A stretch of DNA of 16,041 nucleotides from contig JAMCQY010000111.1 of NCBI GenBank assembly GCA_023381945.1, forward strand, positions 1-16,041. The letters are read 5' to 3'. Below, one piece after another: positions 7,879 through 12,795 of the stretch (positions are counted from its first letter, which is position 1; each line of letters begins with the position of its first letter). Under the pieces are notes generated by a model that searched no databases, was not told the origin of the DNA, and was given only the letters and a program-made list of their open reading frames with translations. The translations under genes were made by a program, and so were the position numbers. Origin of the DNA: Deltaproteobacteria bacterium (GTDB lineage: Bacteria > Desulfobacterota > Desulfobaccia > Desulfobaccales > 0-14-0-80-60-11).

Positions 7879-8235
7879 TTATCTCCCATTCCCGTAACCG
7901 CCATTGCCGCGAGGTCTGATATTGCCTTTAGGCGCCCAGGTACCGGCCGGAGCCTGCCCCTGGTTCATCCCCCTGCCGCCCATGTTACCTTGGTTCATCC
8001 GATTCTGGTCCATACCCTGGTTGTTCATACTCCCCATGTTGCCGGACATGGTAGAGCCATCGGAGCCCATCGTGGCGCCGCCGCCCATGCCGCTGCCGCC
8101 GCCCATACCGCCGCCGCCAGCCATGCCGCCGCCCATACCGCCGCCGCCGCCCATGGCCATGGCCGAAGCTCCGAAGGCCAGACTCAGGGTCAGGACCAGG
8201 GATAGACAAATCATTAATTTGCTCTTTTTAGACAT
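7879..8235 (-). CDS. Exported Gly/Met-rich protein, copy 1
   Basis: 118 residues from the ATG at 8235, chosen because AGGAGA lies at 8242-8247 and the protein then opens with a normal Sec signal peptide (MSKKSK, hydrophobic core, 'GASA' with cleavage after A25). The longer frame from 8280 would place 15 charged residues before it. The mature part is low complexity: Gly/Met blocks such as 'GGGGMGGGMAGG', then an Asn/Gln/Met-rich stretch ('NNQGMDQNRMNQG') and a basic 'RPRGNGGYGNGR' tail. There is no recognised domain. The signal peptide closely matches that of the gene at 9698-10033, and both genes share a leader hairpin, so they are paralogues. Methionine clusters can bind Cu(I), which fits the neighbouring oxidase, but this is inference. 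Confidence 0.75.
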   Translation of the reverse strand: MSKKSKLMICLSLVLTLSLAFGASAMAMGGGGGMGGGMAGGGGMGGGSGMGGGATMGSDGSTMSGNMGSMNNQGMDQNRMNQGNMGGRGMNQGQAPAGTWAPKGNIRPRGNGGYGNGR

Positions 8236-8261
8236 CGCGCTTCTCCTTTTTCTTGGCTTTG

Positions 8262-8298
8262 GCGAGACTGAATCTCGCACTCTCTCCGGCTCGGAGAG
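8262..8298 (-). promoter_or_regulatory. Double leader hairpin before the Gly/Met gene, copy 1
   Basis: Two adjacent hairpins: GCGAGA/TCTCGC (8262-8267 with 8273-8278, 5-nt loop) and CTCTCCG/CGGAGAG (8282-8288 with 8292-8298, 3-nt loop). They end about 14 nt before the ribosome binding site. The first has a counterpart, GCGAGG/CCTCGC, with the same 6-5-6 geometry before the paralogous gene at 10033. Confidence 0.6.
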
Positions 8299-8304
8299 GC
8301 AAAG

Positions 8305-8507
8305 TATTTATTTGGTGTTGCCGGTACTAGGTGCAAACCGGTGATATTGGGCTTGTTGCCAGGCTGGCACCATAGGCAATGCAGGCAGCCAAACCTCAGA
8401 CCCCGGACTCTGGAGTAGGGAATCTTCGGCAATGCGGTCAGGGAGACCGGCAAAGAGCGGAGAATTAACACCCCTCGGAGAATATGAGTTCGACGCATGT
8501 CCGCCAT
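8305..8507 (-). pseudogene. Decayed copy of the Cys-rich exported protein
   Basis: Translating from the ATG at 8507 gives a sequence that lines up without gaps for 26 residues with the intact gene at 10178-10528: MxxxRRxHxL, then SL and LTAL at the same positions, about 11 identities. Later 'GCLHCLWCQPGN' matches 'AACHCNRCQPGN'. Between these, the matching 'LLQ' segment is found in another frame, so two compensating indels have occurred. The would-be signal peptide is interrupted by an arginine, most of the later cysteines are gone, and the frame runs on to 8214, overlapping the start of the next gene. No ribosome binding site is seen. I read it as a degenerate paralogue; a fast-diverging functional gene is the alternative. 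Confidence 0.5.
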
Positions 8508-8604
8508 ATACCATTAGACCACTTGCCCTTGCATATGTTAAAGGAAACTCGCTTGTTCCCCTAAATTAAGTTCCACAAAGATAAAAAAGGGGCGACAACT
8601 CGTA

Positions 8605-8862
8605 TCACCGCATCTTTTGCAGATAGACCTCCGGATTTTTTTCAAAAATGGGTATGCATTCAGGACAACAGAAGTAAATCCGCTGACCTTGATAATTGAT
8701 GAAAAGGTTTTTGTTGATCTTGCTGCCCTGGACCGGGCAGACGACCTGCTGCTTAGGTTCAGGTTTATCCATGATAGCCGCGGAAGAGTCGGCCGCCCAG
8801 CCGTTTCCGGCAGCAGCAAACGTCATAGCCAACAACATCATGATCAGCATCAGGTTTTGCAT
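8605..8862 (-). CDS. Exported YHS-domain protein
   Basis: 85 residues; ATG at 8862 with a GGAGC core at 8869-8874. A Sec signal peptide (residues 1 to about 24, ending 'GWAA') precedes a YHS domain running from C42 ('CPVQGSKI') through 'YQGQRIYFCCPEC' (C64, C65, C68) to 'FEKNPEVYLQKM'. YHS domains are small Cys-containing metal-binding modules, also found in copper-transporting ATPases and heavy-metal resistance proteins. The protein probably acts as a periplasmic metal-binding or chaperone protein. It lies between the His-rich gene and the decayed Cys-rich copy, in the same orientation as the oxidase. A 12-bp hairpin lies 7 nt before its ribosome binding site. The domain is clear; the metal is not. 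Confidence 0.88.
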   Translation of the reverse strand: MQNLMLIMMLLAMTFAAAGNGWAADSSAAIMDKPEPKQQVVCPVQGSKINKNLFINYQGQRIYFCCPECIPIFEKNPEVYLQKMR

Positions 8863-8881
8863 GATCCTGCTCCTTGGAGCG

Positions 8882-8908
8882 GCGCCGGGCGGGCCTCCCG
8901 CCCGGCGC
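8882..8908 (-). promoter_or_regulatory. 12-bp GC-rich hairpin before the YHS gene
   Basis: GCGCCGGGCGGG (8882-8893) pairs perfectly with CCCGCCCGGCGC (8897-8908) around a 3-nt loop. It fills most of the gap between the His-rich gene and the YHS gene and has no T-run, so a role in mRNA processing or stability fits better than termination. Confidence 0.65.
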
Positions 8909-8925
8909 GAAATGGTTAATATTCG

Positions 8926-9249
8926 TTAACTGCCCGTGTGTCCTTGATGACCGGAGCCCGTGCCGCCCGAAGTCTGCGGATCGGCATATCCCTGCGGGGC
9001 CGGTGTGGAATAACCGGGGGTGACGGCAAAAGGGCCAGTTCCGGTGGCCTGAGAGCCGTGCATCTGGCTATGGTCCGAATGATCGGAACCGGAATCGCCG
9101 GAAGAACCCATGTGCTGCTGATGATGCGAGGATCCTGAACCGGAACTGCTGTCACCGCACTGCGCCAGGGCCCACGAGGGCATTCCCACCATTAGGACTG
9201 CTGAGAGCAGCATGATCAGTATTACTGGCCGATGTCGATCTTTCTTCAT
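8926..9249 (-). CDS. Exported His/Ser/Gly-rich protein, probable metal binder
   Basis: 107 residues; ATG at 9249 with AGGAGA at 9258-9263. A Sec signal peptide ends 'SWALA', with cleavage after A29. Lipidation at the nearby C31 is unlikely because Q30 does not fit a lipobox. The mature protein starts with a His-rich segment ('SSHHQQHMG', 'SDHSDHSQMHGS'), continues through a Pro/Tyr stretch ('TPGYSTPAPQGYADPQ') and ends 'GHQGHTGS'. No known domain is seen. Histidine clusters of this type commonly bind Cu, Ni or Zn, and the copper oxidase and YHS neighbours favour copper. It is 44 bp from the gene upstream and 63 bp from the YHS gene, so cotranscription is likely. Confidence 0.78.
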   Translation of the reverse strand: MKKDRHRPVILIMLLSAVLMVGMPSWALAQCGDSSSGSGSSHHQQHMGSSGDSGSDHSDHSQMHGSQATGTGPFAVTPGYSTPAPQGYADPQTSGGTGSGHQGHTGS

Positions 9250-9293
9250 GAGTCTGTTCTCCTTTAAGAATCGCTGGATTTATCTCAAGCGGA

Positions 9294-9632
9294 TTACCCG
9301 CATGCTTCAGGTCCGGAGTGAACTGGACACGCAGCATGATCGAGGGGACAATGGTGCCGGCTAAGTGCTCGCATACACGGATTAGCCGGAGACGGACCGC
9401 CATGGTCCGAAACATAGGTACCCGACGGCTCGCATCGATAGTTAGAGGTCAGGTTGGCGGAGGTATCCAGAAAGCCGGGGGCTGGGCTGCCTCCCTGGAA
9501 GACGTAGGTGCCATTTAGCTCACTCGCGCCGCTGGACTGCGCCAGGGCCTCGTTAACCAGGCCACCAGTCAACAACGCTCCAAAAACCAGAGCACATACC
9601 AAGCCGACGTTTATATAGACATATCGGTTCAT
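9294..9632 (-). CDS. Exported small protein with Cys/His-rich tail
   Basis: 112 residues from the ATG at 9632, supported by AGAGGA at 9638-9643. The longer frame from 9698 only translates the leader hairpin. Residues 1-31 form a Sec signal peptide ending 'NEALA'. The mature part opens 'QSSGASELNGTYVFQGGS' and ends in a segment with five cysteines and three histidines ('PCMRALSRHHC', 'ACPVHSG', 'EACG'). No domain is recognised. The tail could bind a metal or form disulfides. It lies between the two Gly/His-rich genes in the same run. Being real is supported by the signal peptide, ribosome binding site and spacing; function is unknown. Confidence 0.68.
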   Translation of the reverse strand: MNRYVYINVGLVCALVFGALLTGGLVNEALAQSSGASELNGTYVFQGGSPAPGFLDTSANLTSNYRCEPSGTYVSDHGGPSPANPCMRALSRHHCPLDHAACPVHSGPEACG

Positions 9633-9657
9633 TGTGTTCCTCTCTTTAAAATTCAAG

Positions 9658-9692
9658 TCCCGGTCCGGCAGCTCCAGGCCGCCGGACCGGGA
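9658..9692 (-). promoter_or_regulatory. 12-bp hairpin before the Cys/His-tail gene
   Basis: TCCCGGTCCGGC (9658-9669) pairs with GCCGGACCGGGA (9681-9692), 11-nt loop. It lies between the stop of the NPGYG-repeat gene (9698) and the ribosome binding site at 9638-9643. On the minus strand it is followed by CTTGAATTTT, which is not a clean T-run; attenuation or mRNA stabilisation are possible roles. Confidence 0.6.
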
Positions 9693-9697
9693 GTCCA

Positions 9698-10033
9698 TTA
9701 ATTGCCGTACATACGCCCCCGGCCAGGGTTGCCGTAACCCCGATTGTCATAACCTGGATTGCCGTAACCCGGATTGCCGTAACCCGGATTGCTGTAACCC
9801 GGATTGCTGAAATAGCCAGGACCGCCGCCGGAATTACCGTAGTAGAAGGAACCGGGGCCCCCATTCCCGTTTTGCTGGTTGCCGGACATCATGGATCTCA
9901 CGGCGCCCATCATGCTGCTGCCGCCGCCGCCGCCCATGTCGCCGCCGCCCATGCCCATGGCCATAGCGCTGCCGGCCAGACATATCGTCAGGATCAGGGC
10001 CAGTCCAATGGCCATCCTGCTTTTTTTAGTCAT
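9698..10033 (-). CDS. Exported Gly/Met protein with NPGYG repeats, copy 2
   Basis: 111 residues from the ATG at 10033, chosen for AGGAGA at 10040-10045 and a clean Sec signal peptide (MTKKSR ... 'GSAMA'). The frame upstream to 10168 is not signal-like. The mature part has a Met/Gly block ('MGMGGGDMGGGG', 'SSMMGAVRSMMSG'), an Asn/Gly stretch and then about six pentapeptides of the NPGYG type, encoded by near-identical 15-bp units. Signal peptide, leader hairpin and the Met/Gly block match the gene at 7879-8235, but the tails differ. No enzymatic domain is seen. Gly/Tyr pentapeptide repeats suggest an extended, possibly self-associating extracellular protein, and tyrosines are possible substrates for the neighbouring laccase-like enzyme; this is inference. 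Confidence 0.77.
   Translation of the reverse strand: MTKKSRMAIGLALILTICLAGSAMAMGMGGGDMGGGGGSSMMGAVRSMMSGNQQNGNGGPGSFYYGNSGGGPGYFSNPGYSNPGYGNPGYGNPGYDNRGYGNPGRGRMYGN
9727..9810. repeat. 15-bp tandem repeat encoding NPGYG
   Basis: Five full and one partial copies of a 15-bp unit (consensus GATTGCCGTAACCCG on the plus strand). The two central copies are identical. It is in frame with the minus-strand gene and encodes its pentapeptide repeats. Such an array can expand or contract by slippage. Confidence 0.85.
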
Positions 10034-10058
10034 AAAACTTCTCCTGTTCTTCGGTAAA

Positions 10059-10102
10059 GCGAGGCCAAACCTCGCCTCCCGCCCCGGTTTGGAAAGAGCG
10101 GG
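10059..10102 (-). promoter_or_regulatory. Double leader hairpin before the NPGYG gene, copy 2
   Basis: GCGAGG/CCTCGC (10059-10064 with 10070-10075, 5-nt loop) matches the 6-5-6 hairpin at 8262-8278. A second, weaker stem, CCCGC/GCGGG, links 10078-10082 with 10098-10102. They end about 13 nt before the ribosome binding site. Confidence 0.55.
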
Positions 10103-10177
10103 GATGGTTGCAGGCCGCCGGCAGGCAGGGAATAGACCTCTGGCGTCCCGCGCTAAAATAACCAACAATTTGCCGCG

Positions 10178-10528
10178 TTAAAGGGAAGACAGGGGAGAAG
10201 CTTTAGGCGGATGATAGATGGCGAAAATGAAAAGTTTTGGTGCCGGGGTTGACCTTAATGACTGATAGACCGTTCCCCTGCCGTCCTCAGGGGTGAAAAT
10301 GACAGGATTGTAACCCGGAAGGGTCGTGCAGCCGCAAGGCGAGGGCGACGATTTTTGGCAATGGGGAGTGTTGCCGGGTTGGCAACGATTGCAGTGGCAA
10401 GCGGCCATGTCGCACCCGGACGAGACCTGTTGCAGCAGGCCCGTTCCCGCCAGCGCCGTCAGGGGCAACAGCAGGGAGCAGAAAACCACTGCCCACTTGA
10501 GGAGATGTTGTCGCCGTATACCTTTCAT
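10178..10528 (-). CDS. Exported Cys-rich protein
   Basis: 116 residues; ATG at 10528, with no strong ribosome binding site. The N-terminus is basic then hydrophobic ('LTALA', cleavage after A27), a Sec signal peptide. The mature part has seven cysteines at 39, 44, 46, 49, 57, 65 and 67 (a CxCxxC core followed by CQPGN), then a 50-residue tail without cysteines. The dense cysteines resemble a metallothionein or small redox protein, but I recognise no family. It is the first gene of the minus-strand run and is followed by the NPGYG gene after a hairpin-bearing gap. A decayed paralogue holds the equivalent position before the other Gly/Met gene (8305-8507). Confidence 0.65.
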   Translation of the reverse strand: MKGIRRQHLLKWAVVFCSLLLPLTALAGTGLLQQVSSGCDMAACHCNRCQPGNTPHCQKSSPSPCGCTTLPGYNPVIFTPEDGRGTVYQSLRSTPAPKLFIFAIYHPPKASPLSSL

Positions 10529-10912
10529 ATCTTAGTGGATTAGATTTAAGTCTTAACCAAAAGTTAAGCACCTAATTTTCTCAGCCGCGACAACCTCCCT
10601 CAAAGGAACTGGCCGGGTGGGGGAGACCCGGCCAGCATGTGAAAGGAGAAATGGATACGAACTTTAGCTTAAGGGGGGGATGGGGGAATCCTTAACTTGG
10701 TTCGTATTTGCATATATTCTATGCATTAGATATGCCAAATTCCACATTAATAAATTTGTCTTAAATTTAAGCAAGTTACACTTTCTGAACTTTATACGCA
10801 GGCAATGGTTCCGGTGCAAATTTTTATACGGCTAAGGACTCTTGCGACTAAGTATTTATAATTACACAGTAATATCGGTTTAAAAAATTTTCTATTTATC
10901 TGGCCTTCCACT
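10529..10912. other. AT-rich gap upstream of the exported-protein run
   Basis: No gene is supported here. A 10-bp hairpin CTGGCCGGGT/ACCCGGCCAG (10609-10618 with 10626-10635) has no T-run. Bases 10690-10910 are AT-rich with runs such as 'gcatatattctatgcat', a suitable place for the promoter of the minus-strand cluster. I could not fix exact promoter boxes. Confidence 0.4.
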
Positions 10913-11046
10913 TGAGCCTCTTGCAAAAAGTATTTTTGTCATCCTGAGCGAAGCGAAGGATCTCGTATTTTCCTTTAATTATCTGAGATTCTTCGGTCGC
11001 TGCGCTCCCTCAGAATGACAGGAAAGAGACTTTTGCAAGAGGCTCA
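10913..11046. mobile_element. MITE-like inverted-repeat element (134 bp)
   Basis: The ends are inverted repeats: TGAGCCTCTTGCAAAAAGT at 10913-10931 and ACTTTTGCAAGAGGCTCA at 11029-11046, identical apart from one extra A. A second inverted repeat lies inside: GTCATCCTGAGCGAAGCGAA against CGCTGCGCTCCCTCAGAATGAC. There is no coding capacity. Nested palindromes of this type ('cctgagcgaagcgaagga') are dispersed in many bacterial genomes and behave as non-autonomous elements. No clear target duplication was seen. Confidence 0.72.
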
Positions 11047-11116
11047 CTTAAGAATTAATTTGACAAGAAGCCTCAATCGGATTTATCATGCGATTAATTT
11101 CACAAGTCTTTCCCTC

Positions 11117-11307
11117 TCAGGGGTCGAGGTCGAACAGCTTATCCCGCCCTGAGCTGAGTCCGTTGAGGGAGAGGTTGTAGCGGGCGGAGGTTTTCCCCAC
11201 CCGGCTGGCCTGCTGCCCATTTACATATAGGGGTCATTGAGCTGCGGCTTAATGGCCCCGTTTTGGTTTTGAGTTTTGATTTTGAGAAAATAATATCTTG
11301 GTTCCAT
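11117..11307 (-). pseudogene. Possible broken small gene, frameshifted
   Basis: Minus-strand translation from the ATG at 11307 gives MEPRYYF...'KPQLNDPYM' and stops at 11221. In the next frame a protein-like stretch starts at once ('VNGQQASRVGKTSARYN', then 'LSSGRDKLFDLDP') and stops at 11117. The join would need a single-base shift around 11221-11224. The composition of the second part looks like real coding sequence, but I recognise no family and there is no independent support. A chance open frame is the alternative. Confidence 0.28.
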
Positions 11308-11368
11308 CGCGTCTTGGCGTGGTATAAGGAATTTCTTAGATAAAGATAACAAAGGCAGGCAAGACCCC

Positions 11369-12130
11369 GTGATCTGGGAATTTTCCGAAAAAGGCATCGT
11401 TTTTTTCCCGGACCCGCAACTGATGGGCACTCCGGCTGATTATGGCCTGGAGTTTGAGGAGGTCTGGTTCGCTGCCGAAGACGGCGTGCGGCTGCACGGC
11501 TGGTGGGTGCCAAGGGTAGGAGCCCCGGTCTTGCTGTGGTTTCACGGCAATGCCGGCAACATCAGCCATCGCCTGGAAAACCTCAAGCTGCTGCACGACC
11601 TGGCCGAGGTTCAGGTTTTTATTTTCGATTATCGGGAATACGGTAAATCCGAGGGTAAGATCAGCCGGGAAGGGACCTTTAAGGATGCGGCCGCAGCTTA
11701 TCGCTACGTGGCCGAGACCCGCAAAACACCCGCCGGCGAGCTCGTCCTCTTTGGCCGATCGCTCGGCACCGCTTTGGCCGCCGACCTGGCGGTCCGGGTG
11801 CCTTGCCGATCCCTGATCATCGAGAGCGCCTTCACCAATTCCTCCGACATGGCCAAACTCTTTGCACCCTTCATGTTCGATTGGCGTCCCAGCATTCCCT
11901 ATGACAACCTGGGGAAAATTGATAAACTCAAGGTGCCATTGCTCGTCATCCACGGCTCCGACGACGAGATCATCCCGGTTGAGATGGGCCGCCGGGTCTA
12001 TGCCGCGGCCCATGACCCCAAGGAACTCTATATCATTCCCGGGGCGCATCATAATGATACTTATCTGGTGGGGGATAAGGAGTATTTTGAAAGATTAAAA
12101 TCATTTATTTATCAGGCGAAAAAATTATAG
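11369..12130 (+). CDS. Alpha/beta hydrolase (BEM46/ABHD-like serine hydrolase)
   Basis: 253 residues from a GTG at 11369. The frame stays open upstream to 11294 without an ATG, so the start is uncertain; AAAGG at 11351-11355 gives modest support. Motifs are those of the alpha/beta hydrolase fold: oxyanion-hole 'HGNAGN', 'DYREYGKSEG', nucleophile elbow G-R-S131-L-G, acid 'HGSDDEIIP' (195-203) and histidine 'GAHHND' (H227 or H228). This matches the peptidase-S33/BEM46-like group whose substrates are mostly unknown. No clear signal peptide or membrane segment is seen with this start; an upstream extension might alter that. It stands alone between repeat-rich spacers, and its TAG stop is the first triplet of a palindromic repeat cluster. 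Family sure, substrate unknown. Confidence 0.85.
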   Translation: MIWEFSEKGIVFFPDPQLMGTPADYGLEFEEVWFAAEDGVRLHGWWVPRVGAPVLLWFHGNAGNISHRLENLKLLHDLAEVQVFIFDYREYGKSEGKISREGTFKDAAAAYRYVAETRKTPAGELVLFGRSLGTALAADLAVRVPCRSLIIESAFTNSSDMAKLFAPFMFDWRPSIPYDNLGKIDKLKVPLLVIHGSDDEIIPVEMGRRVYAAAHDPKELYIIPGAHHNDTYLVGDKEYFERLKSFIYQAKKL

Positions 12131-12256
12131 GGCGGCCTGTGGCCGCCATAAGTCGGCGGGCACAGCCCGCCCTATCCCGGAAAATTCATAGGGGATTTGA
12201 GGAAGTGGAGAGCAGGCGCCCTCGCCTGCAATAGAACAGCCGGGGGCGGCTGTTCT
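12128..12256. repeat. Cluster of REP-like palindromes
   Basis: Four perfect hairpins in 130 bp: GGCGGCC/GGCCGCC (12131-12147), GGCGGGC/GCCCGCC (12155-12171), GCAGGCG/CGCCTGC (about 12212-12229) and AGAACAGCCG/CGGCTGTTCT (12233-12256). The cluster begins with the TAG stop of the hydrolase gene. It may stabilise or end that transcript, but no T-run follows directly. Confidence 0.7.
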
Positions 12257-12296
12257 CCATAAAAACACTCTGCTTTTTTGAATAAACAATAATTCG

Positions 12297-12428
12297 ATGT
12301 TATTTCAATTAGATAACCAAGATTTTGAAAAGGTGGTGAATAATCCGGACTATATTAATGAAAGCTTAAAAATGGCTGCTAATTTAAAGAAAAGAGCCCT
12401 GCTCCTCTCCCACTTCACTGTAGGCTAA
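12297..12428 (+). CDS. Short AT-rich ORF of unknown status
   Basis: 43 codons from ATG at 12297 to TAA at 12428. The product is charged and helical-looking ('DNQDFEKVVNNPDYINESLK', then 'LKKRALLLSHF'). No ribosome binding site is seen. Its AT-rich codons are unlike the GC-rich neighbours, which suggests a remnant of foreign DNA or a non-coding stretch. No family recognised. Confidence 0.25.
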   Translation: MLFQLDNQDFEKVVNNPDYINESLKMAANLKKRALLLSHFTVG

Positions 12429-12651
12429 AAGAGCTTGACCCGTCTAAACTGACTCTGCTGGATTATTCCCTGCAGCAATTTTTCCCCATAAAATCAGGGA
12501 TTTCCCCGCGTAAAATCAGGAAACCCCTGGTATACAACGATAAATCATTTGCCTTATTAATTAAGATGTAAAAAAAGGTATTTGCATTACCCGGTTGGCC
12601 AGGGAAGGCCAGCTGGAAATCTGGCAAATCTAATTGAAAAGGCAGATCCAG
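12429..12651. other. Non-coding gap with a short direct repeat
   Basis: TTTCCCCATAAAATCAGGGA (12481-12500) is repeated next to itself with small changes (12501-12521). Two copies only, so not a CRISPR array. A 5-bp hairpin TGGCC/GGCCA lies near 12597-12613. Nothing else recognisable. Confidence 0.45.
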
Positions 12652-12783
12652 ATGAGTAACGGAAACAGGAAATCAAGACCGGATGCCTTGCAGACCAAAA
12701 TAACGGAATACGCCCTGTTGACTATCCTGGTCTCGCTGGCCCTCTTCGCCGGTATGGCTTTCTTGAGATTCGGCACCGGCTGA
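12652..12783 (+). CDS. 43-residue single-span membrane protein, Flp-pilin-like
   Basis: ATG at 12652, with AAAGG at 12637-12641 upstream; TGA at 12781-12783. Residues 1-19 are polar and basic ('NGNRKSRPDALQTK'), followed by 'ITEYALLTILVSLALFAGMAF', one hydrophobic helix, then 'LRFGTG'. The 'EYALL' entry into the helix recalls the Glu-Tyr of Flp/Tad pilins, which are about this size. The glycine expected five residues before that Glu for prepilin cleavage is not present, so the likeness may be superficial. It ends 12 bp before the convergent deoxyhypusine-synthase-like gene. Codon use is GC-rich like the neighbours, supporting a real gene. Confidence 0.5.
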   Translation: MSNGNRKSRPDALQTKITEYALLTILVSLALFAGMAFLRFGTG

Positions 12784-12795
12784 GATTGGTTCTGG

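Noticed and set aside
7904..8344. Plus-strand frames rich in Pro/Ala opposite the Gly/Met gene
   Set aside because: They mirror GGC/ATG-rich low-complexity DNA. The minus strand has the signal peptide and the ribosome binding site.
8262..8345. Possible cyclic-dinucleotide riboswitch in the leader of the Gly/Met gene
   Set aside because: GCCAAAGCC-like fragments occur, but the conserved GEMM core and tetraloop receptor could not be laid out. Only simple hairpins are supported.
8460..8540. tRNA-like stretch on the minus strand (GGTCTAATGGTAT, possible GGCAAG/CTTTGCC ends)
   Set aside because: The D-arm-like box is present, but no sound anticodon stem, no U33 and no proper T-loop can be folded. 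It also overlaps the decayed Cys-rich frame.
8538..8819. 93-codon minus-strand frame overlapping the YHS gene
   Set aside because: It is out of frame with the conserved YHS domain, and lacks a ribosome binding site and any motif.
9727..9810. CRISPR-like array
   Set aside because: The 15-bp units are contiguous without spacers and encode an in-frame pentapeptide repeat.
10651..10695. 14-codon plus-strand ORF after a hairpin and an AGGAG box
   Set aside because: Spacing from the box to the ATG is only 2 nt, and nothing downstream on that strand would use a leader peptide.
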